Source of the DNA: an uncultured Verrucomicrobia subdivision 3 bacterium
Lineage (GTDB): Bacteria; Verrucomicrobiota; Verrucomicrobiia; Limisphaerales; UBA11358
DNA length: 32,074 nt
Assembly: GCA_903917705.1 (NCBI GenBank)
Contig: CAIXBQ010000163.1
Location: forward strand, 1-32,074
Reading direction: 5' to 3'
The translations under genes and the position numbers were made by a program. Shown here one piece after another: positions 1 to 7,417 of the stretch; the stretch's first letter is position 1, and each line of letters starts with the position of its first letter. The notes below the pieces were generated by a model. The model searched no databases. It was not told the origin of the DNA and saw only the letters and a program-made list of their open reading frames with translations.

Positions 1-30
1 CATGGTGTCTGTTTTCCTAATGTCTGTTGT

Positions 31-564
31 TTGGGGCGTGAGTCCCACAACCTGTGGCTCGGCACCGTTCACGCGGTGCAACCCACGTTTAACTCGGAGA
101 GCAGACACCTTTTTCACTTTCATCGCCAGCCATACTGTCTATCTGAATGCGAGTTCACCGAACCCCAAAGGCTGTTGATCAAGCAGGCGCAAGATGCGCG
201 GGCCAGGTTGAAGCAGAAACCGAAACCCCAGCCGGCCGCCCCGCCGCCAGCACCCAAAAAGACGGCCGCCCCCAAACCCGCCGCGCCCGGCCCGCCGCCG
301 GCGCAAAAATCCCCGTCCCTGTCGAAGCTCGAGAAGATGCTCTATCTGCAGCAGAACAAATGCTTTTTCTGCGGCCAGACGCTGCCGCTGGCCGAGGCCA
401 ACATCGAACATCTGCATCCCTTGTCCCTGGGCGGCACCCGCACCGAAGACAATGAAGTGGCCTGTCACAAATCCCTGAACGAGACCTTCGGCGACCTGCC
501 GCTCAAACGGAAATTCGAATTTGTTCTAAAATCCGCCGGCTCCTTCCGCTGCCCGAAAAAGTAA
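31..564 (+). CDS. HNH endonuclease-like protein, start uncertain
   Basis: The C-terminal half (about residues 100-177) carries a C-x2-C pair (CFFCG) and an E-H-L-H-P motif, followed by a GG turn, an acidic Asn-containing stretch and a CHKSLN segment. It ends with a Lys-rich helix and a final Cys (SFRCPKK). This resembles a small HNH-nuclease family in which the last residues are a Cys-Pro tail. Residues about 60-95 are a low-complexity Pro/Ala/Lys linker. The listed start is a TTG, the frame stays open to the window edge, and no ATG precedes the HNH part. The true start may therefore lie outside the window or at an internal TTG/CTG near 172-175. The second metal-binding Cys pair of classical HNH proteins is not present in full. 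The function is probably nucleic-acid cleavage, with an unknown target. Confidence 0.6.
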   Translation: MGRESHNLWLGTVHAVQPTFNSESRHLFHFHRQPYCLSECEFTEPQRLLIKQAQDARARLKQKPKPQPAAPPPAPKKTAAPKPAAPGPPPAQKSPSLSKLEKMLYLQQNKCFFCGQTLPLAEANIEHLHPLSLGGTRTEDNEVACHKSLNETFGDLPLKRKFEFVLKSAGSFRCPKK

Positions 565-578
565 GCCGGCCGCCCGGC

Positions 579-605
579 GCTGGCGCGCTGATGGCCTGCG
601 CCAGC
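579..605 (+). terminator. Hairpin downstream of the HNH gene
   Basis: An 8-bp perfect stem (GCTGGCGC pairing with GCGCCAGC) with an 11-nt loop lies 15 bases after the stop codon of the HNH gene. Only a short T-run (CATTTG) follows, so it is a weak intrinsic terminator candidate. Confidence 0.35.
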
Positions 606-665
606 ACCGCCATTTGACGCGGCTCCCCTGGCGGGTTAGGGTCGTTTTAGCAAAGGAGAGCACGC

Positions 666-1579
666 ATGCGAATTTCACCCCTTCTCCGGGTCATGGCCAT
701 GATGCTGGCTGGTTTCGCGGGAGCGAATGCCCGGGCCACCTTCCATCTCATGCAGATTGAACAGGTCAGCGGCGGCGTGAACGGCGATGCCACGGCGCAG
801 GCCATCCAGTTGCGCCTGCGCAGCGCCGGGGAAAACCTGGTCAGCGGCGCGTCGCTCTGGGTGGCGGATGCCGCCGGGACCAATCGCATCCTGGTGCTCA
901 ACATCCCGAGCAACGTCGTCAACTCGACCGCCGGCGACCGCGTGTTGATCGCCGGCACCAACTTCGCCAGATACACCAGCCCGGCCGCCGCGCCGGATTT
1001 TGCGATGGCCCATCTCATCCCGACCAATTATTTCAAGGCGGGCCGGCTGACCTACGAACAGGACGGCGGCACCACCAACACCCCCGGCACGATTTTCTGG
1101 TCCCTGAGCTGGGGCGGCACGAACTACACCGGCCCGCAGACCGGCAGCACCTTCAACGACGCCGATGGCAACTTCGGCCCCGCCTACAGCGGCTCCCTGC
1201 CCTCGGCCAGCACCAACGCGCTGCGGTTCACCAACTCCGCCACGGCGCTCAGCACCAGCAATGTGGTGGACTATTTGTTGACGAGCGGTCCGGCCACCTT
1301 CGTGAACAACGCGCGGAGTTCCTTTGTGGTCTTCGTCTTACAACCCCCCAGCCTGTCCATCAGCCGACAGACCAATGATATTCGCATCACCTGGGCGACC
1401 ACGGCCGGCAAGACGAACATCCTGCAGCGGGCCACCGGGACCGCCACCACCGGCCTCACCACCAACTTCACCGGCATTTTCACCGTCACCACGGCACCGG
1501 CACCGTCACCAATTACCTCGATGCGGGGGCCGTGACGAATTTCCGGTCAGCTTTCTACCGGGTGCGCCTCGCGCCGTAG
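666..1579 (+). pseudogene. Secreted protein with frameshifted C-terminal domain
   Basis: The intact reading frame runs from ATG 666 to a stop at about 1535 (289 aa). It has a strong ribosome binding site (AGGAG at 654-658, 7-nt spacing) and an N-terminal signal peptide (MRISPLLRVMAMMLAGFAGANA). The mature part belongs to a Verrucomicrobia-type secreted family that begins FHLMQIEQVSGGVNGD, and its function is unknown to me. The original frame ends in an atypical Pro-rich tail. From about 1500 the adjacent frame (codons starting at 1502) reads GTVTNYLDAGAV... and ends FYRVRLAP at a stop at 1577-1579. That is the ending expected for this protein type. A single-base loss, or a -1 shift, near 1490-1500 in an ACC/GGC-rich repeat would join the two. 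It could be a real mutation, a sequencing error or, less likely, programmed slippage. Confidence 0.7.
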
Positions 1580-1644
1580 GCCAAGACTTCAAGCTCCGTC
1601 AGCAGCGCACCCGCCCCGACCAGGCCGGGGAATGGAAGCGCGGC

Positions 1645-2637
1645 CTATCCCGGGCGCGTCTGGCATTTCAACTGCCGGTCCGAAATCCACGGCACCATGC
1701 GCGCCTTGTCCCGCGCGGTGCCTTTCACCTCCGGGTAGCCCAGCTCCCACGGCGACGGCCCCTCGTATTCGCTGCGCCGCCCGGTGATGCGGATGCCTTC
1801 GGCCGCCAAGGCGAAGGTGGCGAACAACGCCTCCTTGTAGGGCGCGGTGTATTTCATGGAGGGATGGCTCTTGTCCGCCTCGGCGCCGTAGCGCACATGC
1901 GGGAATTTTTCCCCCAGCCATTGATAGGACATGCTATTGACCTGCACGTAATGGATGCCGCCCAGTTGGACAGCGTAGTCGATGTGGTGATGGCCGCTGA
2001 AACAGGCGCCCACCTTGCGCCAGCCCGCCGTCTGGTTGGCCTGCTCCAGGAGGGACCGAATCTCCGCCCCATTCTCCACGCCCTCCGGGTCTTCCAGGCT
2101 CTGGTGCGAGAAGATGAGCGTCGGCGCCCCGGACTTTTGCAGGTCCGCCCGCAGCCACGCCTGCTGCTCCGCGCCGATGTATCGCGGATAACCCGCCGCC
2201 CGCTTCGCCGGCTTGATTTCATTGCCGTCCAGCACCACGAAATGCCAGCCGTCCTGGTCGAAGGAATAATAGCGCTGCGGCATCTTCCAGAATTCCATGA
2301 CCTGCGGCCACTTGAACCCGCCGTCGTTGTCATGATTGCCCAGCGTATGATAGCGGGGCCGCGCGAACTCCTCCCAAATCGCCAGAAACGGCCGGTTCCG
2401 CTCATACGGCCGGCAGAAGTCGCCCAGTTGGAGGATGAACTCCAATTGATCCTGCTTGGCCATGTCAATGAAGCGGCGCAACCGGGCCTCGCCATCGTGC
2501 ATGATGTCCTGATGCACATCCGCGCACACGCCGAACTTCAGCGGCCGGGGCGAAACGGACGCCGGCAGATTCCAGGCCAGCAACCCCGGCACCGCCGCCG
2601 CCGTCGTCTTGAGAAAATCGCGTCGCGACCAGTTCAT
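1645..2637 (-). CDS. Tat-exported calcineurin-like metallophosphoesterase
   Basis: The protein is 330 aa when started at ATG 2637, which places the twin-arginine motif SRRDFLK at the extreme N-terminus. An upstream GTG at 2673 would add 12 unlikely residues. The metallophosphoesterase motifs appear in order: ADVH (D-x-H), LGDF (GD), LGNHDN (GNHD), FSHQ and SGHHH (GHHH). Together they form the dinuclear metal centre of the calcineurin-like superfamily. The Tat signal implies export of a folded, metal-loaded enzyme to the periplasm or cell surface. The substrate cannot be read from the sequence. Phosphodiester or phosphomonoester hydrolysis is likely. It converges on the frameshifted secreted gene with about 65 bases between them. 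Confidence 0.85.
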   Translation of the reverse strand: MNWSRRDFLKTTAAAVPGLLAWNLPASVSPRPLKFGVCADVHQDIMHDGEARLRRFIDMAKQDQLEFILQLGDFCRPYERNRPFLAIWEEFARPRYHTLGNHDNDGGFKWPQVMEFWKMPQRYYSFDQDGWHFVVLDGNEIKPAKRAAGYPRYIGAEQQAWLRADLQKSGAPTLIFSHQSLEDPEGVENGAEIRSLLEQANQTAGWRKVGACFSGHHHIDYAVQLGGIHYVQVNSMSYQWLGEKFPHVRYGAEADKSHPSMKYTAPYKEALFATFALAAEGIRITGRRSEYEGPSPWELGYPEVKGTARDKARMVPWISDRQLKCQTRPG

Positions 2638-2767
2638 GGCGGCATTATGAATCCCGCCCGCGCCCCGTGTCACGCCTCTTCAGTCCTCTCCTCCAGGCCC
2701 CGCCCAAGCAGCAGAACTATTTGCGGACCCGGCCGACGTGAACTACTGTCCGGCAGTCAACCAAACC

Positions 2768-2773
2768 AAGGAG
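2768..2773 (+). promoter_or_regulatory. Shine-Dalgarno AAGGAG for the 101-aa gene
   Basis: AAGGAG lies 5 nt before ATG 2779. It identifies the correct short gene inside a much longer open frame that begins near 1324. Confidence 0.7.
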
Positions 2774-2778
2774 ATAAA

Positions 2779-3084
2779 ATGAAGATGCTGATGATCGTCA
2801 CCATGCCCCACCACAAATTCAACGCCGCCGTCAAAGACGGCACCGCCGGCGCCAAGCTGGGGAAGATCCTGGACGCGCTCAAGCCCGAGGCCGCCTACTT
2901 CACCGAGACCAACGGCAAGCGCACCGGCTTCCTCGTGGTGAACATCGCGGAGACCGCGCAGATTCCCTCGTTCTCCGAGCCGTGGTTCCTGACCTTCGAG
3001 GCCGATGTGCAAATCCATCCGGTGATGCTCCCGGCCGATCTTCAGCGCGCCGGGCTCGACACCGTCGGCCAACAATGGAGCTGA
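2779..3084 (+). CDS. Small conserved hypothetical protein (101 aa)
   Basis: It starts MKMLMIVTMPHHKFNAAV and has a clear ribosome binding site. The pattern MLMIVTMPHHKFN...KPEAAYFTE...GFLVVNI...EPWFLTFEADVQIHPVM suggests a compact alpha/beta, ferredoxin-like dimeric fold like that of other ~100-aa stress or monooxygenase-type proteins. I recognise a general resemblance to a small conserved bacterial family but cannot assign an activity. It has no signal peptide or membrane segment, so it is cytosolic. It is divergent from the metallophosphoesterase gene, with a 140-bp shared upstream region. Confidence 0.7.
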   Translation: MKMLMIVTMPHHKFNAAVKDGTAGAKLGKILDALKPEAAYFTETNGKRTGFLVVNIAETAQIPSFSEPWFLTFEADVQIHPVMLPADLQRAGLDTVGQQWS

Positions 3085-3165
3085 AGCGCGGGAATAAAGA
3101 TGCGTTTGTTGCGGCGATCGGTGAGCGCTGTCGTGGCGAACCCGAGAGCGATGGTTGCAATCGGC

Positions 3166-3187
3166 GGCGGGCAGAGGACTGCCCGCC
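3166..3187. repeat. Perfect 9-bp stem hairpin
   Basis: GGCGGGCAG pairs with CTGCCCGCC across the 4-nt loop AGGA. It is the strongest of the short hairpins in the 3.1-3.8 kb spacer. Confidence 0.8.
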
Positions 3188-3190
3188 CTA

Positions 3191-3235
3191 CCAACCGCAA
3201 CGCGGTTGAAGCATTCAGCCCAGCGTTGGCGCGAT
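3191..3235 (+). repeat. Direct repeat, copy A
   Basis: This ~45-bp unit begins with the hairpin CAACCGC-AAC-GCGGTTG (3192-3208) and continues through TTCAGCCCAGCGTTGG. It matches copy B at 3466-3510 apart from a few substitutions. Confidence 0.8.
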
Positions 3236-3465
3236 GGTGGCCGTGCGCAAGCACCGGAATATGCCGCCCCGACGGGGCTGGGGAATGGGGTGGCGCGGGT
3301 GGCTACAAAGATTTCGCTCCTCACGGAGCTTTTGGACGGAGCGCGACTGTGTCCGCAGGACCAGTCGCAGCGGATGGAGGGGCGGAGGCGGTTGAAAATA
3401 TTTTGCGGCGTGGGTTTGCGAACGTGCTGCGGCTGATCCCGCTCGGCGCGGGACACAGCCGCGCT

Positions 3466-3510
3466 CCAACCGCAACGCGGTTGCAGCCTTCAGCCCAGCG
3501 TTGGAGCGGA
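3466..3510 (+). repeat. Direct repeat, copy B
   Basis: Second copy of the 3191-3235 unit, with the same hairpin at 3467-3483 and the same TTCAGCCCAGCGTTGG block. The copies are 275 bp apart in the same orientation. Confidence 0.8.
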
Positions 3511-3575
3511 GCGACTACGCTGGGTGAGCGCGCGAAATGAAAACAACTCTGAAGGAGTTGCAGCAACGGAAGGCG

Positions 3576-3647
3576 AACCGCGAAATACGCCAAATACGCG
3601 AACGGGAATTTGGTTTTAATTTCGTGTATTTCGCATGGTTCGCGGTT
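3576..3647. repeat. Long imperfect inverted repeat (27-nt arms)
   Basis: The arm at 3576-3602 pairs with the arm at 3621-3647 across an 18-nt A/T-rich spacer. About 22 of 27 positions are complementary. Each arm contains AACCGCGAA and an AAATACxCGAA block. The element is non-coding and looks like a dispersed intergenic repeat rather than a terminator. Confidence 0.7.
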
Positions 3648-3711
3648 GAATCGGGTTTGGCGGCGGATTGGATGCAACCCCGTCAGGGTTGAAAAATTTC
3701 GGGGCAGGTAA

Positions 3712-3742
3712 CCCAGGGTAGCTCGTGCCTCGCAACCCTGGG
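3712..3742. repeat. CCCAGGG/CCCTGGG hairpin of a dispersed repeat
   Basis: A 7-bp stem with a 17-nt loop sits in the sequence block that reads acccagggtagctcgtgcct. I recognise that type of block from dispersed repeats in Verrucomicrobia and Planctomycetes intergenic regions. Confidence 0.5.
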
Positions 3743-3792
3743 CTGATGGATTTGAATCCCGTTGGGACAGCATTGTTTATGCGGTTTTGATT

Positions 3793-4032
3793 CTAAAAAT
3801 ATCTCAAGAACCCATACTTACATTGATAAATAAGGGCATATAGCACATTTCGTTCGCCTGCCTTCAATTCACCAAAATGAGCCTCAATGGGGTCTAAAAA
3901 GTCGTTTGCGGCAACCGCTGGCAACTGGCTTATGCGCTCTTTGCTTTGGAATTTTATTGAGCTTAAATCCATCAACCAAGCGATCGCTACTACGCGACCG
4001 TCGCCAAGTTCTGGGATTCCACCCTGAAGCAT
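3793..4032 (-). CDS. Hypothetical 79-aa ORF, possibly a gene fragment
   Basis: The ORF begins MLQGGIPELGDGRVVAIAWL at an ATG. An in-frame TGA lies three codons upstream, so it cannot be extended. The composition is protein-like and less GC-rich than the repeat spacer beside it. No signal peptide, motif or family is recognised, and no clear ribosome binding site is visible. It lies downstream of the GH43 gene and could be a small gene or the remnant of a larger one. Confidence 0.35.
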   Translation of the reverse strand: MLQGGIPELGDGRVVAIAWLMDLSSIKFQSKERISQLPAVAANDFLDPIEAHFGELKAGERNVLYALIYQCKYGFLRYF

Positions 4033-4070
4033 CGCATTTTGTCACACAAGCGAATCAAATTGAATCGAAC

Positions 4071-4090
4071 GACTGACATATTCATCAGTC
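4071..4090 (-). terminator. Weak hairpin at the end of the GH43 gene
   Basis: GACTGA and TCAGTC form a 6-bp stem with an 8-nt loop that overlaps the GH43 stop codon. No T-run follows on the minus strand, so its role as an operon terminator is doubtful. Confidence 0.25.
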
Positions 4091-5765
4091 AGTCTTGGGT
4101 TGATGCAAAGCTTCTCCACTTTTTATTTTGCGGGTCAGCGTAGGTGTAATTAAAGAAATCAATGTCAATAAAACCGCTTTCGGCCATGTTGTTATAAGAG
4201 TAAATACCAAGACGAGTGCCGCGATAATTTCCCCAGCCAAATTTGAAACCGTCACCAATGGCCGTGAATTTTATCCCGTCCTGACTCCAGAAAAAATTGC
4301 TGCTCCCCAGATCATCGATCGTCGCCTTGAACCAGACATTTGTTGAGTTTGAATTCAACTGGCTGCCAGTGGTTTTCGTGCCATCATTGTTTAATTCGAT
4401 TCTACGGACGCCGTTTTCTTGCACGGCTCCCAGCGTGCAAAATTCTTTCCAAAAAATGCACAGTCCTGCCGTTTGTCCATCGGCCATGCCCGCCACGTCC
4501 AGCTTGATCACGACTTCGCCGCCGCCGGTGCCCATGATTCGCTGGGTCAGTGTGTTGCCTGCCTTGAAAAAATCTCCTGGCCGCAGCGGATTGAAGGCGT
4601 GCAGGCGCAGCCAGCCGGGACGCTCGGTCAGTGACCATTTTTCCGCGCGCGGCTGGTAGTTCCATTCCCATTGCGGTGCCAGCGTGGGCTTGGAAAAATC
4701 ATCGTCGCTCTGCGGGACTTGAATCGGAAAATCGTTAATCGGTTTTTTCCCGCTCCACAAAATGGTTCCAGCGCCATTCCGGTCAATCAAACCCGGAACT
4801 GGCCAACCGTTAGTCCAGGTCACCGGCAGCAAATGTGCAGGTCGCCCGTCAAAAGTCCCGTTCTCGCCACGACCTTGATGCGTGATGAACCACCAGTCGC
4901 CGGCTTCGGTTTGAACCAAGGCACCTTGGTTCGGTTGTCGGTCATATCGGCCGGGAAAGTTTTCCAGGATGATTTTCTTTTCGTATGGCCCGAAAATATT
5001 CGTCGAACGCATCATCACGCCGACACGCTGGCCGTGCGGCACGACTTGATTGTGAAAGACATAGTAAGTGCCGTTGATCTTGTAAATTTTGTTGCCCTCG
5101 CTCGACTGGTAGTTGTCCAAGATTTTTTCGCTCGCAGGATCAATGGTTTTTCCATCCGCGCTCATGTTGTAAATGTGCGTCCACCATTGTTTGCCCGGCG
5201 TGCTCAAAAGCAGATAAGCCTGACCGTTATCGTCCCAAAACGGACACGGATCATCAAAACCAGACTTGTCCCAAATGCGCGTCACCGGCGACCACGGGCC
5301 GGCGGGATTCGTCGCCGTTGTCATAAACACACCTTCGTCCATCGTCGTGAAAAACACCCAGAATTTGCCGTCGTGAAATCGAATCGCACCGGCGTAGATG
5401 CCGCGATTGTAGCGGTTCATTCGATCCCAGTTCAGTTCAGGTCCAAGCTGCGTGAGATCGGCTACGCAATGGCCGAGATATTGCCAGTTGACCAAATCTT
5501 TCGAGTGCAGCACCGCCATGCCGGGCGAGTATTGAAAAGTCGAGGTAATGAAATAATAGTCGCCTCCGACCCGAATCACATCCGGATCGGAAAAGTCGCC
5601 CGACAAAATCGGGTTCTTGAACGTGCCGTCGCCTTGGTCACCCCACGCGCCACGATTGCCGACGTCGGCAACTGCCAGATGATTCACACAAATCACAGCC
5701 AAAATGATGATGAGTTTAATTGCTTTCAAGGACTTCCCTTTTGGGTTGAGACACGGGCTTATCAT
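4089..5765 (-). CDS. Secreted GH43 family glycoside hydrolase
   Basis: The 558-aa protein has an N-terminal hydrophobic export segment (KAIKLIIILAVICVNHLAVA) followed by a five-bladed-propeller GH43 domain. The expected catalytic acids are visible: base D60 in DFSDPDVI, pKa-modulating Asp near 171-172 in GFDDPCPFWDD, and general acid E223 in SSEGNKIY. Residues about 355-545 form a beta-sandwich C-terminal domain of the type found on beta-xylosidase-like GH43 enzymes. Likely substrates are terminal xylose or arabinose residues, but GH43 also contains galactosidases, so the sugar is not fixed. The start ATG overlaps the stop of the upstream fucosidase gene (ATGA), which implies translational coupling. 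It is the last gene of the minus-strand polysaccharide block. Confidence 0.88.
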   Translation of the reverse strand: MISPCLNPKGKSLKAIKLIIILAVICVNHLAVADVGNRGAWGDQGDGTFKNPILSGDFSDPDVIRVGGDYYFITSTFQYSPGMAVLHSKDLVNWQYLGHCVADLTQLGPELNWDRMNRYNRGIYAGAIRFHDGKFWVFFTTMDEGVFMTTATNPAGPWSPVTRIWDKSGFDDPCPFWDDNGQAYLLLSTPGKQWWTHIYNMSADGKTIDPASEKILDNYQSSEGNKIYKINGTYYVFHNQVVPHGQRVGVMMRSTNIFGPYEKKIILENFPGRYDRQPNQGALVQTEAGDWWFITHQGRGENGTFDGRPAHLLPVTWTNGWPVPGLIDRNGAGTILWSGKKPINDFPIQVPQSDDDFSKPTLAPQWEWNYQPRAEKWSLTERPGWLRLHAFNPLRPGDFFKAGNTLTQRIMGTGGGEVVIKLDVAGMADGQTAGLCIFWKEFCTLGAVQENGVRRIELNNDGTKTTGSQLNSNSTNVWFKATIDDLGSSNFFWSQDGIKFTAIGDGFKFGWGNYRGTRLGIYSYNNMAESGFIDIDFFNYTYADPQNKKWRSFASTQD

Positions 5766-7417
5766 TGCGGATTTCCCGATTTAGTCCACGTCGGCGGATT
5801 CATTTTCAGGCCGGTGATTTTCAGAACATAGGCATATTTGCACGGCGCAGTGGCGGGCAACTTCATTTGCAATCCGGCGGCGGACTGTGTGAATTCTAAT
5901 TTGCCCGCACAGCCTAGCATCGTAATCGTCTCAACTTTTCCGGCGCTTTCTCCAAGCGAAGTTATGGCCAGATTCGCGCCCGGCCAGTTGACGAGAACGA
6001 TGGCGTAAAGCGCGTTGCCCTTGACGGTGAACCGGATGTTCGCGCTGTCACGTCCACCACCCTCACCATATATAATCCAGTTGTGCGTATCATAAATCGC
6101 CTCGCCGTTCAGGTTGAGCCACTGACCGATTTCCAGCAGCGTATTTTGCTGCTCCCGCGAAAACGTGCCATCGGCCTTGGGCGAAAGATTCAACAGCAGC
6201 GTGCCGTTTTTGCTGACAGTATCGGCCAGCTTGGAAATGATCGAACCGGCGCTGTTTACGCGCATCCCGTCGGTGTAGCCCCAAGTGCTGCCGATGGGCT
6301 CATCCACCTGCCACGTGCCCGTGCGGATGCCCGACGGCGAACGCCCGCCAATCTTCTCAAAATCAATGATGGAGCCAATCGTCTCGGTGTTTTTGTTGCT
6401 CGGCGCGTAGGCCGCCTTTTTTGTGCTGAGGGAAACTTCCTTTCCCCATTCTTTCGCGCGGTTGTAGTAATACGCCGCGACCCGCAGCTTGAGCGGGTCG
6501 AGGTAGCGCTGGTCCACGCCGTTGTCGAACCACAGCATATCCGGCTGATATTTGTCAATCAGCTCGACGTTGCGGGCATACCAGTTGACCAGAAACTTCT
6601 CACAAGCCGCGTCGCTGCGGTCGGCGACATTGTAAAACTCCGCCCAGTTGGGATCGTAAAGATCGGCCTGCTCCACTTTCATTTTTTCAGCCATGTCAGC
6701 CGGCGGATTAATGAACTGAAAATTTTCGATACCATGATTCGACACGCCGAATTTCAATCCTTGTTTGCGCACGGCTTGGCAGAGTTCACCAATCAAATCG
6801 CGGTGCGGACCCATTTGTTTCGCGTTGAACGGCGTTGCCGCGCTGTCCCACATGGCAAAATTCTCATGGTGCTGCGCCGTCGGGACGACGAACTTCGCGC
6901 CGGACTTTTTGAACAAATCCGCCCACGCCTCGGCGTTGAAATTTGATTGCGTGAACAACGGGATGAAATCTTTGTAGCCGAATTTGTCCTGCGGCCCGAA
7001 ACGGTCCGCGTGCCACTGCCGGTCTGCGCCATACATGTGTTTTTCATACCACTCGTTGTGATGCGCCGGCACGGAGTAAAGTCCCCAGTGCATGAACAAA
7101 CCAAATTTCGCCCCCACAAACCACTGCGGCACCCGATAGTTTTCCTTAAGCGAATCCCATGTCGGCGCAAATGGCCCCGGCGGAATGGTCGTCGGAATCA
7201 TCGCGATGGCTGCGTTGACCACCGCCAGCGTCGTCTCCGGTGCCATGTCGAAGCCATTGGCGTTACCCCCGTCGGCCATTGGATTGTCGTTCGTCTGTGC
7301 GGCAGACACGGATGGCACCGATGCGGGTTCAAGGGCAAAAGCCATCACCACGACCATCAGGGGACGTATCAGCTGGATATGGACGGAACCATGCAATGGA
7401 AAATAGTTGTATCTCAT
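5762..7417 (-). CDS. Secreted GH29 alpha-L-fucosidase (copy 1)
   Basis: The protein is 551 aa from ATG 7417, which overlaps the stop codon of the upstream lyase-PATR gene as ATGA. The alternative ATG at 7441 only adds eight residues. A signal peptide (hydrophobic LMVVVMAFAL, cleavage near VSAAQ) precedes the GH29 TIM barrel. Family features include PTWDSLKENYRVPQWF, AKFGLFMHWGLYSVPA, VPTAQHHENFAMWDS and the nucleophile Asp298 in DMLWFDNG. The C-terminal ~100 residues form a beta-sandwich with KGNALYAIVL, typical of GH29. It hydrolyses terminal alpha-L-fucose from a glycan outside the cytoplasm. The gene is coupled to GH43 downstream, consistent with joint release of sugars from one polymer. 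Confidence 0.93.
   Translation of the reverse strand: MRYNYFPLHGSVHIQLIRPLMVVVMAFALEPASVPSVSAAQTNDNPMADGGNANGFDMAPETTLAVVNAAIAMIPTTIPPGPFAPTWDSLKENYRVPQWFVGAKFGLFMHWGLYSVPAHHNEWYEKHMYGADRQWHADRFGPQDKFGYKDFIPLFTQSNFNAEAWADLFKKSGAKFVVPTAQHHENFAMWDSAATPFNAKQMGPHRDLIGELCQAVRKQGLKFGVSNHGIENFQFINPPADMAEKMKVEQADLYDPNWAEFYNVADRSDAACEKFLVNWYARNVELIDKYQPDMLWFDNGVDQRYLDPLKLRVAAYYYNRAKEWGKEVSLSTKKAAYAPSNKNTETIGSIIDFEKIGGRSPSGIRTGTWQVDEPIGSTWGYTDGMRVNSAGSIISKLADTVSKNGTLLLNLSPKADGTFSREQQNTLLEIGQWLNLNGEAIYDTHNWIIYGEGGGRDSANIRFTVKGNALYAIVLVNWPGANLAITSLGESAGKVETITMLGCAGKLEFTQSAAGLQMKLPATAPCKYAYVLKITGLKMNPPTWTKSGNPQ

Larger units (their letters stand above)
3085..3792. repeat. Non-coding mosaic of intergenic palindromic repeats
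   Basis: No credible gene is present. Frames here are open only because of GC-rich repeated text. At least eight short perfect hairpins lie in this stretch: 3166-3187, 3192-3208, 3266-3278, 3316-3329, 3437-3453, 3467-3483, 3544-3560 and 3675-3691. A ~45-bp direct repeat and a long imperfect inverted repeat are also present and are listed separately. The style (CAACCGC-AAC-GCGGTTG, GCCCC-GAC-GGGGC, GCTCC-TCAC-GGAGC) resembles the dispersed intergenic repeats common in Verrucomicrobia such as Pedosphaera. Confidence 0.7.

Noticed and set aside
1324..2778. Long plus-strand open frame leading into the 101-aa gene
   Set aside because: It is antisense to the metallophosphoesterase, has an Arg/Pro-rich shadow composition and no ribosome binding site. 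Only the part from ATG 2779, with AAGGAG in front, is protein-like.
4671..5831. 386-aa plus-strand open frame
   Set aside because: It lies antisense to GH43, whose catalytic motifs and signal peptide are clear. The translation resembles no protein and is a shadow of GC-rich codons.
6083..6946. 287-aa plus-strand open frame
   Set aside because: Antisense to the GH29 copy 1 gene, with no recognisable start signal or domain.
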